A DNA stretch of 64,000 nt from Solea solea (GCF_958295425.1 NC_081138.1:27821914-27885913); one strand, 5' to 3'; shown: positions 1-24,190, numbered from the stretch's first letter. Made by a program: numbers and translations. The notes: generated by a model not told the origin, from the sequence alone.

Positions 1-477
1 TGGCACTCCTCTGACATCCAGGTGCACTCCTGCACGGACAGAGCCTTCACCTTCATCTTGCGTAGTCCAAGAAATGGGTTGTTTCAAAACGGTGGCGACA
101 GACGTCTGGTCTGCGACTGTTGTCACAAATACTGAGCATCTGAATTTCCTCCCTGCGTGTACTTAGGTGAGAAGGTGTTTCTGCGTATGTTTGTGTCCCC
201 ACAGGCTGTCCCGAGTGTGTGTACTATTCATGTACATTATGCATGTGTGTGCGTGTGTGATGTTCTCTCAGGTGTATTGCTCATGAGAGTCTGCTGTAGC
301 CAGACAACAGTGTCTTGGTAACCTGATGTATAAGCACAACACTTTTGACCCAGTGCCACTCTTGTGACATGTTTCATCTCTTGGGTGTCTGACGTTTTGG
401 CTTGACATTTACAGTAGCATGTCGTCAAGGTTAACACCACTAATAATGTTCATTTCACACGTCAGTCAATTTTTTAA
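1..477. other. intergenic, no gene recognised
   Basis: Downstream flank of mapk6. A plus-strand frame is open from base 1 to a TGA at 133-135 (44 codons), and could be the end of an exon cut by the window edge. It matches nothing I recognise, and that length is expected by chance. The rest is GT-rich intergenic sequence. Confidence 0.5.
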
Positions 478-720
478 GCCAGTGGTTTTCAAACCTTTTA
501 TACCAAGTACCATCTGAGAAAATACTGAGCTCTTGAAGTAACACCATTATCACCAATGTTAAAATAGAGTGGTGTAAATTTAGGTCGAGCAAAGTCAGCT
601 ACAGACTTTTCACAGGAGGCAGATTTATTCCCCGTTAAGATAATTTGCTCTCTCATCTTCCTCCTCTTCCTCACATATACTTCACACACTGGTATAGTCT
701 CAAAAACACTTTTTCCACAC
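478..720 (+). mobile_element. hAT-like MITE fragment, family 1
   Basis: It starts with a CAGTGGTTTTCAAAC-type end followed by a TACCAAGTACCATCTGAG stretch, typical of teleost hAT-like miniature elements. Inside is a segment reading GCTCTCTCATC then CATATACTTCACACACTGG. That segment recurs at 38,836-38,888 and, inverted, around 41,590-41,650. The same outer end recurs inverted at 8,061-8,120. No transposase is present, and the right end is not clear. Confidence 0.5.
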
Positions 721-3700
721 ACTTTTAAAGACCCATCTCTTCTCTCTGGCATTCCAGAGAACGGTTTATCCAGATAGGTCTTACTAGCTTTTTTTACCAC
801 TTTACACTTTCAACTAGTTAGACCATACTTGCTTTTTACCACTCAGTCCTACTTTGATTTCCCACAGAATGTCACACATCCAGTGATCTACAGTGCTACT
901 TCTTTTTACCAGTAGGTGGAGCAGTGATATAATGTCTGGGACTGTAGATCCACAGATGCAAATGTCAGGCTGTGAGTTTGAATTTGTCTGTTCATTAATT
1001 CATTAATTGCTTAGACAAAATATGTGTCTGTTTTCTGAGCAGAAATATCCATTTAGTGAAATGACTGTGGCAAAGAAGTAGAGGCGGACAAATTAAATTG
1101 CTTAAGCTGACTAGTCATGACAATTTTTAAAAAAAATTTAAAGGGCCAATGTGTCATATTTTGGAGGTTTTGTTTGGTTTTCATATAGCCTTAGAATAAG
1201 CCTAACAAACTCAGTTTGTTGCAATCTGCAATCTTAACATTAAACTGTCAATTCAAATAATTATCACCCACTGGACGTTAAAATAATTATGTATGTACGT
1301 TTTCACATATTTGTTTTCAGAAACTTGATAAATACTGCTCAGTGCAGTAAAACTTTCATTTACAAGTTTCACTGAGAAACTTTTGTTTTCTTGTTTACCT
1401 GTTTCATATATTTAATATTTAGTTTGTACATTATTTACATTTAAAAAGCATAAGTGCACTGAAGACACCAAATGTAGATTGGAGACACGTGTTAAGTAAA
1501 ATTAAGCAATTTCTGTTAATCATTTTGTTTTTCATAAACAAGTTATTCAAATTAAAATGGAAACCAGTTAAACAACAAATAATCAGCGTCATATATCAGT
1601 TGTAGGCCGAGGTCAAACAATGAATTTCATTATGAACAAAATTTGGAAAAACATGAGCACAAGTATCCAATCCAATACAACTTTATTTGTAAAGCACTTT
1701 AAAACAACCACAGTGGACCAAAGGATAATAAAAAGACAAGGCAATAAAAATACATCTTAAGACAACTCAAGTAAGTTAAAAGACATAAAACATGGGTAAA
1801 AGTAACAGCCACACAATAGAAATTACAATAAATCAACGTAAATAACGTACAATTAGTCTAAAGCTCACACGGCTTTTTACCTGTAACTTCAAAAGAAAGT
1901 TCTTGTGGGGAAAAAAGTAAAAAATGTAGATCTTTACTTTGTATTCCTGTCACAACAAATACAATAAAAGTCTGTCAGTGTTGTTTTGGGTGAATGTACT
2001 GTAGTATCAGTGTGTCGTGATAAAACTTAGTCGCTGTGGATGGGAAAAAATCTCACAATAACATGAAGGGCTCTGCTGCATGAATAAAATCCACTTTCAC
2101 GCTCGGAATATGTCAATTGATTAAAAATCAAAGGATGTCGTCTCTCCTCCAGTACGTGCCCTTTGAGCTTTTCTGTGGTTTCTGTTATAAAAACCCATTC
2201 ATTTACTCTCAGAGAACATGATCCAGTGGCCTGTTCATTGTTACGGGAGGCTCTTCACTGCAAAGTGGCCTCTTCGTGGTGCCCACACAGTGTCGCAAGT
2301 GCAACAACACTCAAATTATCCTCTGAAAACATTATTCATGAGCTGCATTTTCTTCTTGTTTGTCTCTCAGTTAGCGAGAATTGCTCGTTACTGATGACCG
2401 AGGAAACACAGGATCTGTCATCACGTTTTCTGTGATGACAGCATGTGTCTTGTGTTTTATTTGATAAGAATATACTAGGCTGCTAAAATGAAATATAACA
2501 TTTTATTTAAAATCCCAGAAACTGCCGTACATTGTACATTGTTGACAGGAAGCAGCCTGTTTCAGCAGGATGTCGCTGTTTACGTGGGCTGTTTGGTAGC
2601 CAGAAGTTTGCTTGATTTCTAGTGTCCTTGAGCAAGCCACTGAATGGTATATTTATAGTGTAAAGCACTGCACACAATCTAGGCCATCAGTAAACTGAAA
2701 TGTGTTTTGTGTGAAATACAGGGTTCCAAATCTAATATTTTTGTTTTTCTAAACCATGTGTAGCAACTAAAATCAGTTTATTTCATTGTGTTAATTCTCT
2801 CCTGATCTTAAAGAGTTAAAGCTTCATTAAGGATATAAATATTATAAGACATATATAAGACAAATGATGCCATAAAATTCCAATAAAATTAAAATGTAAT
2901 CATGGAAATCATGAACAGTTTGTGGGAGAAAAAACTTGTAGCTAAACAATAATCACTCAAATTTTAAAATAGCTTAATGTACATTTTTGACAAGCACCAC
3001 ATTCCAGCCTTGCATAATTGATCCCACATGAGGTCAAATGACTTGCTCTAAATCTGTACTTGTGTTAGTTAACCTTTATCTAACACATATCAGATGACCC
3101 TGCTGCTGAGGAGGATCTTGTGTTTTCATTTAGCTTGACATTGTATAGTGTTTCAATGCAAGTGAGACTAAAACAAATACAAAACTCTCCATTTTGGGGT
3201 TGTCTTATGCCATTTTAACTGCACAAAATCATTTTAATCTGTGGCCTTTATATCCTGTAACTCTTGTTTGTACCATTTTGCTGGTGAATTAGGTAAAACT
3301 CGTGGGTTTTTTTAATATTTATGCTATGAAAACTTAGGGAGTCCTAACACACAAATCACTTCACAATAAAACACAGAATGTACATATTATATAGAACAGA
3401 CAAAAACAACTATTAAATATTGAACAGACCCAGACACAAACAACACTAAGATTCTGTACAACCTCTTTATATACAGATAACTTGCAATTCATTGATTTGT
3501 GTCAAGCTAAGATATAAAGTCTATATATTTGATATTTATACATACAAATAAGTGTATGGGATATTGATGACGTGATTATTTGAGGTTGTCTTGAAGTAAT
3601 GGATCAAAGGTTCTTTAACCATAAAAACACTTTATTATTATTTTCTCAATTATTGTTAGAAGAATGGTAAATAAGTATTGTATAGAGTCCCTTAAATGAT

Positions 3701-4330
3701 ATTTGAAAGAATGTGGAACTAAAAACCTTAGTAAATATTCAAAAATGTTTCTGCAAAATGGAAGTGGTTTCATAGTTGTTGGAATATACTCTTTATACTG
3801 CACATGTATATATGGGGTTTGGGTAAGAAAAGGACTCCGCATAAAAACACATTTTAACTGGAGACAAAGGGAGCAGAAAATATGACCTTATCTTACCTGA
3901 AGTTCCTCTAAAGCTGCTGTCACACAGATGCCTGCAGGACTCTGTACCATCAAGGTGTGCACACAGTCAGCTGGTGTTGAATTTGTGGCTCTGATGTGAA
4001 AAGTATGTGTTGCTTGGTTGGACTACAGCATGATTCAGTGTTGGGATGTCAACAGTCAGGACACGCTGTAACTTTGGCAGAAGGTAAAGCTTACCAATGT
4101 GCACCTCCCTGAGAACTTATGTCTATTTATAAAAGCACTTTGTGTCCTCACTTTAGTTTCCAGTGCTCGGCCCAACTCTGGACTGGATATGGGCTCGCAT
4201 TCTGACACTGAGGAGCCGTAATGAGCTGCCTCCGGTTACAACAGGTAACGAGTGGCGTCGTATACGCTTTGTCTCCACATGGATGGAACGGCACTGCAAG
4301 AACTCTGCCGAGCAAGACATCGTAGTGATG
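721..4330. other. AT-rich intergenic stretch
   Basis: No credible coding sequence. At about 1,668-1,760 there is a likely inverted LINE 3' end: a TTTATTTGTAAAGCACTTTA segment, the reverse of the tail seen on teleost L2-type elements. The remainder is unassigned AT-rich DNA with short random open frames only. Confidence 0.5.
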
Positions 4331-4800
4331 GGTTATTTCTGTACTTTCCACTGACTTTCCAAACTGTGGTACGTGTACCACCAGTGGTACGCAAGCTTCC
4401 TCTGGTGGTACTTCCTTGTGCATTTATAATGTAATTGAATCTTATGTGTTTGTAAGGATGGATGATATGTGTGGGTTGTTCCGCGTGTAGTGTTTATCCT
4501 GTGAATCCACTTGGAGCTTTACTGCTTTGCATGAAAGGTGCTATATAAATAAATGATTGATGAGTGAAGATGGCAGATCCAGGAGTTGACTTGGCCACAA
4601 GGGTGGACAAATGTGATGAGGTAGATGGTCAAAGTTTCTTGGTTGGAGGAAAATCAGAAATACTGTTCTATTATTTATACCAGGGTATGTGATCGTAGTG
4701 GAGCTGAGGAATTTTGACCGGAATGATTTTCCTCCAAGAACCCCAAGAGGAAGTTGACGTACTACTTGTAGTACACATACCACAATTTGAGAACCATGGT
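4331..4800. mobile_element. MITE ends and LINE 3' tail, mixed
   Basis: A GTGGTACGTGTACCACCAG segment near 4,370 and a GTAGTACACATACCACAATT segment near 4,770 are opposite-facing ends of the same CAGTGGTT-type hAT-like family. Between them, 4,440-4,555 has the fish LINE tail pattern, with TCTTATGTG and GTAAGGATGGATGAT shared with 8,032-8,060, ending in GTGCTATATAAATAAA. This is a mosaic of old repeats with no intact element. Confidence 0.45.
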
Positions 4801-5750
4801 CTTAGACGATATGTCTTGCCCACCTCTTGGCGGAAGCGACTCTGCTGCATTCATGCCAAATTTTTACGTCATGACGCACCATTCTTGCCGTGCCATGGAA
4901 TCATCAGCCAGGAGGTTCTCGATGCTGATTGGTTTAAGCGTCATTGCAACATTTTCAAGGATTAAATGACGCACAAAAAAACCCGTGAACGATGTGATAT
5001 GTAAAGCAGGGAAAACATTTGTGCTAGAGTATCTGTCACATTTCTATCAACGTCTCTTGAACATCAAAGTCAGCACTGCACACACTGGTGTCATTATTTA
5101 ATGATCTGCCAAGTTTGAAGTCTGTCAAGTGACCTGTTCTACACACAGTAACAAAACATCACCATGTATGAACAGCCACTGTCACTAGACAGTCACTCAA
5201 TTTTTGTTATCACATTGCAGCTTCTTATCATTCTGCGGTGACTCAAATGTTCCACTATCTGCTGCTTATCTCCCAGTATTTGCTCAACAGCAGTGGATGG
5301 AAAAACACATTTCCATCCACACATTTTTCCATTTTCACATTTTTTGGAAAAACAGTTCAAACATGGGATACATTTTAATGGAAACCAAGCAATTGTGGGG
5401 GTGGGGGGGGGAGCAAGAACAATCTTTTCTCCTGTTAGATCTGCGAGACCTTTTGATAACTTCTTCACCTTTGATGTGTCCACTACAAATTGATGCATTT
5501 TTTGAGATGGCCAAATTCAAAATGGCCGAATTCCTGTTGAGTTGAGACCATGGTCCCAATGAAATATTTTTGTTCGTCTTGGGCTGTGACATGTTTCCAC
5601 AAAGTTATGTAAATTTGGTGCAACTTATCGGCTTTGTCCTACCGACTTTCGCCTTGGGGGTGCTACTGATCCCTTCTGCCCCACTTTTATGTCTTCCGCA
5701 TATCTGGACCAATCGGTCCAGATAAGCAATTCAAATTGATCCTAAGTGAC
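4801..5750. other. intergenic, unassigned
   Basis: No gene recognised. Open frames of 100-113 codons lie on both strands at 5,193-5,545. They overlap each other across a G-run at 5,397-5,410 and resemble no protein I know. Confidence 0.4.
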
Positions 5751-6080
5751 AAAGAGCGGTTCACTCTTTGAACTTCCACCTTATTGTGGTGGAGGAGTTT
5801 GGGTTCCCTAATGATCCTATGAGGAGCAATGGTGTTTTGCTCCCTGGTATGGCCTCCCATGGCAAATTGGTAAATTAAAGAGCCAGTGTATCCAGACCAG
5901 AGGGTTACCGGGGTCCCGGCCTAGAGTTGGGGCCCATGCGTGAGCACCTGGTGGCCAGGCCCAGCCCGAATCAGCTACGTGGCTTGCCCCCCTGTGGACC
6001 CTCCTCCCGCAGGAGTAACTTGAAGGGTCCAGTGCGGCAGACCAAGGCGAGAACCTTAGCGGTCTGATTCCTGGTTACAA
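5751..6080 (+). repeat. GC-rich dispersed repeat, possibly retroelement 5' part
   Basis: An abrupt GC-rich block in AT-rich DNA. Phrases such as GAGGGTTACCGGGGTCCCGG (5,901-5,920) and AGCACCTGGTGGCCAGGC (5,943-5,960) recur across many teleost genomes. I associate them with the 5' region of a non-LTR retrotransposon but cannot name the family with confidence. No coding potential is seen. Confidence 0.4.
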
Positions 6081-7540
6081 AAAAAGGAATATTTCTTGCC
6101 GGTTCTGATTTGTAAGAAAAATAATAATCTAAATAGGAACAAAAGGTTCCTTGCACTTCCTGCCAGGAGCCGTTCAGCCTTGGGGACTTTCGTGCTCGGG
6201 CCCGAATGAAACAATCAATTAAATCAAATAGTTAAGAGATTAAAAAGCAAGTCTGAAATATTGAGTGAAGTGTTTGAAACCCATCAGCCTGTGTGGTGTT
6301 GATGTGCCAACTTCTAAAGCAAAGATGGCGACGTGTCAATTAGAAGCAGCTTATTCTTCTGTCATCACAGAGAGAACGAGGAAGCCGCTGAAAAGAAACG
6401 AGACGAACCAGCAGAAGACGGATGTGGACATGGGCGTAACAGTTTCTCTTTGACTGTTTGACCTACATGACACTGACACACATCAGACACCTGAGCTTTC
6501 ATGGACGTTTTCCAGCAGGGTTCAGTCACTGGGGCCTGAAGATTATGTTGTTGCCAAGAGAGCAGAACAAAACAAGACACAGAGCTGGCCTCATTTTTCC
6601 CAGCAGGAAATACCTGCAGTGGAGAAAAGAAAAGCGCAGCTGGAGCTGGTTACAGTGAGAACAGCTTTGCAACCACAGCTTTTCTCTTCTTGTAAGGCTC
6701 ACACACAGTTACACAGCTATCAATTTAGACAAACATTTATTTATCCTGGAGGAAAAATGCCGACTCTGTAATAAGTCCACACACCTTTTGGTTCAGAAAC
6801 TAGAAAGGATAGTTTGATTTTTGTTACATTTTAAGCTTTTAAGAGAGTTGTGGAAAGTAATGATTTTACAATTTAAGATTTTACAAACAAAAGATAAAAT
6901 GCAAAGATAAAATGAGTTAGCCCCTATATAGAGAGGAAAAAACTATGGAGGATCATTATAATTACATTATAATAAATGTATAAATTAATTAATCCAGGCA
7001 TAAATTAATTAATGAATAAATAAAATAATAAATGAATGAATTCAGAAATAAATAAAATAATAAATAAATAAATGTATACTTAAATAAAACAATATATAAA
7101 TAAATAAATACATAAATAAATATTCATGATAAATTAACCATATGCATGTTTGATGGAAACAACTGCATAGATATAAAACAATTTATGTTTTCTGTGTTGT
7201 GTGACATTAGCCTTTACTCACAACTAGTGATATAGAAGTGTGGTTTAAAAACAAAAAGAGATAAAGATTATTACATAAAGCAGAGTCTTTTCTCCCAAGA
7301 ACTGACCGACAGTGTGACTGTGACAAAACAACACACATGAACCCGTGATTTCAGCTGCGTGATGTTGACACCTCATCGCCGTCTGTCTCTAACAATTCAT
7401 GTTTTTCACAAAAGAATGTCTCTGACTTATTTTTATTCCACCAGAAATAGACATTTTCCCAGAAAATAAGAGCATTTTCCAGAAACTGAAAACACATTAA
7501 AAAAAATGCGTGCATTTGCAAGGATCAACTTTGATGTGGC
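6081..7540. other. intergenic with AAAT-rich microsatellite
   Basis: About 6,990-7,125 is an impure (AAAT)n run. A short open frame at 6,265-6,453 includes an AAGATGGCGACG motif, but it has no continuation and no recognised product. Nothing else is assigned. Confidence 0.45.
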
Positions 7541-8125
7541 ACCGTGACTCTATTGGAACTGATTGATTTTAAGATTCTTTTATTAGCTTTTCAAGCTCTT
7601 TATCGTATGAAACCTCATGTTCTGAGACGGCAGCCTTTTTAGTTTATCAACAAAATCAGAAACAGAACAGTGAGGCCTCCGTCTATGGAACAGTGTTATC
7701 ACTGAGAGCAGCAGTGAATATCAATGTTTTTTAAGAGGCAAACATAAGACCCACCTCGTTATTTAACCTGGGTTTTAACTGAGAGTTTGTTTCTTTCCTT
7801 GTTCATTTATTTATTTGAATTGTTGCACTCCCCATTTTATGATCTGAAAAGTTCTGCTTGCCTGCATTTTTTAGTACTTTATCTGTCATGTTTTTACCAT
7901 TTCACCCCATCATTAAAACATTTTATTACCCTTACTCGATAAACATGACCATTTTAGTTTATATACAGTATTTTTCTTTCAGTCCTGCTTGTTGAGTGTT
8001 TCCCCCGCTTTTTTTGTAGTGTCTTTTAATCTTATGTGCTAGTAAGGATGGATGATGGGTGTGGGTTGTTCCTCAGGTGGTACTTGGCATTTAAAAGTTT
8101 CATAACCACTGGTTTAGGCCGTTCC
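7541..8125 (+). mobile_element. LINE 3' remnant with inverted MITE end
   Basis: At 7,560-7,641 a frame reads FKILLLAFQALYRMKPHV-like sequence. At about 7,727-7,775 further frames read FKRQT and DPPRYL. This is the C-terminal pattern of L2-like reverse transcriptase proteins in fish. It is broken by stops and frameshifts, so it is a dead copy. The 3' tail at 8,030-8,060 matches the repeat at 4,440-4,480. The inverted MITE end at 8,061-8,120 mirrors 478-520. Confidence 0.5.
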
Positions 8126-8459
8126 AGTTTGACAAGGAAATGTTTTGCTGTTGTAGAACAGGGGGGGAAAAAAGAATGTTGCAGTTCAAGCATCCGTGAA
8201 CATTTGAGTCAACAATCAGCTGTGAGATCCAGTGATCTGAGCCAACCCTACATTTAGCTGGAGACTGGAAGCTCGTGTCCCTGGCACTTGCGGTGTAATT
8301 TAGTCTGCCCACTTAAGACATTAAAAGTGAGTTTAGAGGTGTCAACAAAACAGTCATCACTTTTCCTTTATCTTTTTCTTAAAAAAAAAAAAGCAAATCT
8401 CATACAAAAATGTCCAAAACACAAATTAACTTGAGTCAAGTCAAGAGAAAACACACGGA

Positions 8460-9813
8460 ACTCTTTGCCAGTAATTTTTATTTTGAGATATTTTGTAGAA
8501 CAGGGGAACCAATGATTACAAAAAAAGTTCGTAAGTGTCCTACATGCTACACCTTAACCTAATTCATCATGCTTGCCTGGAAAAAAGTACAAAGAAAAAA
8601 ACGTACAATTAAAACGGATGTACATTATACTCACCATCAACTTTTACTTTGAATGTACCTTTCTCTTTTTTCCATGCACGCAATTGTTTTTTGTTTGTTT
8701 TTTTTACATTATATTTAGATAAAAAAAATTAAGACTTTTAGGCGCTTCTTTAAACCATAAAGCAGATTTTTTTCCTCTAAAAATCGCACCTATTTAAAAA
8801 AAAAAAAAGGACAAACAAAGAATGGTATCCATAAGGACGATTTTGATGTAAAAATGAAAGCCTCGACTTATTTTGGAACACAAGATGAATTTGCATCCTA
8901 CCATTTTTAAAAAAAACAAAACAAAGCAACACTTACACGCCCATTTAGTGCTGAAATGGAAAAAAAAGGAAGTCTGTCCCAACTCTTCAATCTTCAATAA
9001 TCACATTGAAACAACACATTACTTTTTTTGATAAAATAAATATCACACATCTGCTAGAAATAAATAATGATTACTGAAACACCTCACTATGTTAAATGCT
9101 AAAGTGAGACAGATTTCATGTACGCGACCACTTCATTTTCAGGGTATGAGGATGGTCATGTGTGTAAAGCACTAGTGCGGCTTCGAGTGTCTCTCGCGGC
9201 TGTTACCTTGAGGTAGATAACACATTTACATCAACGCCTACGATAATGGTTGCTGCTGGCATCATGTGTCAGATTTACAGTATGAAAGGGTTCGTCAGGA
9301 AGCTTTCTTTGGGGGGGGGGGGGACAAAAATGTAATTTAAAAGAAAAAGTCAACCGTCCGTCCTCGTGTTTCACAAGTATCCAAATCACAGGGGGGGGGG
9401 AAAAGGCTGTTTGAAAGCACTTCACAGGGATGTCAGCATCTACCATCCTCCTCCTCCACGTCACACGTCTCGTTTCATCCTCTTTATCGATTTGTCCATC
9501 TTTTCTCTCTCTCTCTCTCTGCTACTTCACTTCTCTCTGATCATCTACAGTACTTAAATGTGCGAGTGACATGCCAGTTTAGCAATGAGGGCGGGGACGT
9601 TAACCCATGAAGGCCTGGTGGTCAAGGCTCAGAGTGATGACCAAAAAAAAACTCTTAAAGATAATAAATCACCCATCAACGCATAAAAAATAAAATTAAA
9701 ACTTACCATAATAAAAAAGGTATGAAATGATTCAAGTACAATAATATCATATTTAACAAAACAAAAACAAAAAAAAACTCTAGATTTTGCACTGTAAGGG
9801 AGGATACGTTTCT
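8460..9813 (-). other. mapk6: mapk6 3' UTR (inferred)
   Basis: About 1.35 kb of AT-rich sequence with oligo-A and oligo-G runs follows the mapk6 stop codon. I found only one canonical AATAAA on the minus strand between the stop and 8,460, so the transcript probably ends just below 8,477. No transcript data support this; it is an inference from the signal and from the usual length of this UTR. Confidence 0.55.
8477..8482 (-). promoter_or_regulatory. mapk6: poly(A) signal for mapk6
   Basis: The plus strand reads TTTATT, which is AATAAA on the minus strand, about 1.33 kb downstream of the mapk6 stop codon. It is the only canonical signal I found in that interval. Confidence 0.5.
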
Positions 9814-20717
<10,904 letters not shown>

Positions 20718-20840
20718 AGTCCTTGTCCGTAGCATTAGTTTCATTGTATTGTTAAGTCAAACCCGGAGAAGGTTTGAGTGTGCTCCGCTCCCTGAGCTCT
20801 GCGGATCTGTCGAAATCGCCATTGAGGCTGGGCTCAGCTA
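20718..20840 (-). other. mapk6: candidate non-coding first exon of mapk6
   Basis: On the minus strand, AAGGACT is followed by a good donor, GTAAGTC (GT at 20717-20716), just inside a CpG-rich block. Vertebrate MAPK6 is known to have a non-coding first exon. The 5' boundary is not visible and is set arbitrarily. Confidence 0.45.
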
Positions 20841-20880
20841 AGAGAGGCGGCGTGACGTCACGATGCTGCGTTCACCGACG

Positions 20881-22740
20881 CTCGGAAATATCATAAAATT
20901 ATTGTCAATATTCATGGGAATTATGGGAAAAAAATATGAAAATTCAAACTAAAAATTCATCTGATTTATAAACTTTTTAAATTTTGGGGTAAATGGAGGA
21001 TAAGGTAATCCTAAATGACAAGGGTTATGCATATATTAAAAAAACTATGACAAAAAGTAAAATATTACAACCTTTGTATCGAGAGATTATACCTTAATTC
21101 TCATAATTACAAAATGTAATCTCAAAAACATACTTTCCCCCGATAATAATAAAAAATCATCATGATATTGCAGAAATGTTAATCATGACCATTTTCCAAA
21201 GAATTCAAAATGAGTGAAAAGGGAGTTTGTTTTGACATGGAATGATGTATAGTACACAATAAAATTAATATGTACTGTATTTACGACGCAAAGTAATTCT
21301 ATAAAGACAAACAAACACCCAGGAGGAGTTGGGGCCCTCAAGTTTGAGACCTCTGCTTTACACTGTTTCTTTTGTTTGTTTTTGTAGCCTTGGAATAAGC
21401 CTTTTATATATAAATATATATTTTAGGCAAGGGTCTTGCTCTACAGAGGCCATCATTTTGTGCTGCCATGTTTCCATAGCAGCCAGAACAAACCAGCCAG
21501 GGCACACGTTTTGTTTTTTGATGCTGAAATGAACATAAACGCCATGCATAAATCTAACAAAGATAGAGGCGGAGTGCGTAGAGTGGAAATAGTGACGTCA
21601 GACATGAAAGCGTCACAGTGTTTTTAAAACTCCTGGGTGTGGGAAGCTTTGAGCCGCATTTGAATGCAGTAAGAGTCATTCAAAAGTTGCAGGTCACGTG
21701 ACGGCGGTGAGATTCAAAATCTTAATCAACCTGGTGCATTCATGGTTACGTCATAAGAGCATTGTTCAAATGCCAGTAAACAAGACGAGACATTCAGCCA
21801 CAGCTGCAAACTGAGGGAAATAAGTTTGTTCATTCATTTAAACTAAAGTTAAGATCTATCTAAGATATATCAACAATAATAATAATAATCATAATAATTT
21901 AGACTGTTAGCCGCTTTACAGAACAAGAAATAAACAAACAAAATACATAATGCAATAATGATCTCAGTAATTTGAAGATAGAAGATATATAACTTCATTT
22001 GACAGCTTCTCTTCACAATCTAGCATCTCTCTCATTTTTCCACTCATGCATTTTATTTATTTTACATACAGAAGGTGGTGTCTGCTGTTGTTTTCCTGCA
22101 TTCATCCACAGTCGTCCTGTCCCCCTCCCTCCTGTTTTCCCTCTGATAGGACTTAAGTGTTGTTTTCCAAACATGGCACGGTGCTTTGCATTAGTGAGTG
22201 AGATAAATCCCTCAGTCAGGTCATTCATTCATTCATTCATTCATTTATTGCGGCTTGTGGATTTAGAAAAAAGTCCATCTGGTGTGTGGGATGTTTCTCT
22301 CTTTACGCCTTATGCCTCGCCATCTCCTCTGGGATTACAGAAGCAAAACAAACAGATATAAAAACAATCCCATCAAGGATTGGTCTATGCTCTGTCATCA
22401 AACCCCTCATCCAGACCGTAGCTGGTTGCCGTGCATGTACTGTAGCCTGCTGCTGTGAATGGATGTGAGTGGAGCAGAGTGGAGCGGAGTGTAGTGGAGT
22501 CGCTGCAGTCTACTCTACATCAGCATCCGCAGGCTACAGACCATGTGAGGAGCCATGTGCCCGGGAATGCAGATGCCTCTCACACTGCAGGCCGGGATGG
22601 GCTCTGCGATGGAGAGCAGCCACTGCATGCGGACTGAGAGAGAGAGAGATGCGACACACTTGGACAGACACTCTATATGTCTATATGACATTCTGTCTCC
22701 TGTACCTAATTATACAAATGTAAAATATCTTGACGGTGCA
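20881..22740. other. intergenic, small motifs only
   Basis: About 21,327-21,352 carries a CTCAAGTTTGAGACCTCTG end typical of a hAT-like element; the same end, opposite-facing, is at 48,068. A second CRE lies at 21593-21600, and an extended E-box GTCACGTGAC at 21693-21702. (ATTC)n occupies 22,221-22,245. A GC-richer segment at 22,450-22,640 has short open frames on both strands without a recognisable product. Confidence 0.45.
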
Positions 22741-23150
22741 TTATTGGTACCAGTTGCATTGCTCTCACAGCAAAGGACTTTGTGTATATTTACAGTACAT
22801 TATACCGTAGATACTGTCCTGAAACGGTAGATTACTGCACAACTTCATAACTGTGATTTAACAGTATTTACACTTGGAAAAAACGGCATTTAACTGTAAC
22901 ACTGTAACACTGTTACACTGGACTGATACATTGTGATTTCACAGTGTATACATACTATTTTCACTGTGACTTCACATACTACTGTCATGCAGTACATTGC
23001 AGTATTGTTCCTGTGTAAATTACTGTATTTAACTGTAATAATCACACTTACTTTTAAAGGGGGTTCCCTGTAACAGATACACATATAGTAATTCCAATAT
23101 ATAATAGAAATACATACGGTACTGTACCTTAAATTATTGTAGTGACTGTT
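22741..23150. repeat. ACTGTAA/TACAGTA-rich repeat field, part 1
   Basis: Dense, irregularly spaced copies of TACAGTA, ACTGTAA and related 7-mers on both strands, including a tandem AACTGTAACACTGTAACAC near 22,890. A similar field lies at 24,519-24,790. This pattern is common in teleosts as the subterminal part of non-autonomous DNA elements. Confidence 0.5.
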
Positions 23151-23787
23151 TACTGAGATAAGGAAACTTTTCAATTTATTATTTTATTTAAAGAAAAAAG
23201 TGAGTGAAGCTTCTACAAGCACACTTTTTTTCATCTATTGTGTCCAAATGAGCGTTGACGGAGCCAGTCGTCTAAGTAAATAGACTAGTAAATAGAATAG
23301 TTGATAAATGCTGCTAAGTCACAAAGACTGTCTTTCCAAAGTTATGTTTTTTTTTGACGACCTCTTTATTAGAGAAACAAAAAAGAAACATATATTACTT
23401 GTCAAGTCAGAAAAAACAAACGGTTCAATCTGTCCTCTTGTCAGAGTAATTTGGACTCTTTGAATATTAGTCATCGGGCTAAATGAATCAACCAGATTTA
23501 TTACTCAAAGTATTCCCTCCCTCTGGCTAATATCCTCTCACATGACTCATTAATGAAGGCTGCATTAATGATTACTATATACTACATTACCCTCTATAAA
23601 GCTACGTACTTTCTCACCCTATAACTTTCAGGAGTTTTGAGACCATTATTCCGGGTTTTTTAAAATGATTTGGAGAAGAAAACTTAAAAAACTTACAACA
23701 AGGGGACTCCATGGGACATTCAAACGTTGAAAACCATTGTCCGTCCAACAAAGACTAAAGTGGCTTCAATCACTGCCATTTACACTG

Positions 23788-23820
23788 GTGGTAGTAGTAG
23801 TAGTAGTATTAGTAGTAGTG
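23788..23820 (+). repeat. GTA trinucleotide microsatellite
   Basis: Imperfect (GTA)n of about 11 units with one ATT interruption. Confidence 0.8.
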
Positions 23821-23986
23821 TGTTACTGTGATGCTCTAATTCCAAATAAACCAAAACCAGAGTCAAAGAGATCATTACATAGTTTCTCCTGAGTCACTGG
23901 TGAAGATCACATCCCCATCCACGTGTCCTCAGCATCACCCAACATTCTCTTAAATGAATACAATTGCAAATTGTCTTGCCACTTAC

Positions 23987-24190
23987 TGAGGCCGAAATCC
24001 TCCAGAGACGCCTTGAGGAACATAGTACAGGCGGTAATAGTCCACTCAGAAGAAATTAGTCCATATCGAGCAGGAGGAGAAGATTCAGCACAGTCCAGTA
24101 TCTCCTTGTAGTGTTGTGTTGTGTTATGTGGGCAGATGAGTGTATTATCAAATCCCTGGCAGTGTGTTATCCTTCTCCATGTGCCATTGG
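23987..24190 (-). other. candidate first exon of an unrecognised transcript
   Basis: This lies directly downstream of a minus-strand TATA box and GC box. It ends at a good donor, CTCA|GTAAGTGG (GT at 23986-23985). The minus-strand frame is open for 129 codons over 24,296-23,907, but the first ATGs would lie at or above the expected start site. Inside the exon the frame has ATG TTC CTC near its 3' end (MFLKASLEDFGL then splice). Joined in phase to an acceptor at 22635-22634 (pyrimidine tract then CAG), it would stay open for about 37 more codons to a TAG. I do not recognise the protein; it could equally be a lncRNA or chance. Confidence 0.25.

Noticed and set aside
1..135. Possible terminal exon at the window edge (44 codons then TGA)
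   Set aside because: Too short to judge and not recognisable; could be tested only with the sequence to the left.
6265..6453. 62-codon frame with an AAGATGGCGACG start-like motif
   Set aside because: No splice continuation and no recognisable product; the motif alone is weak evidence.
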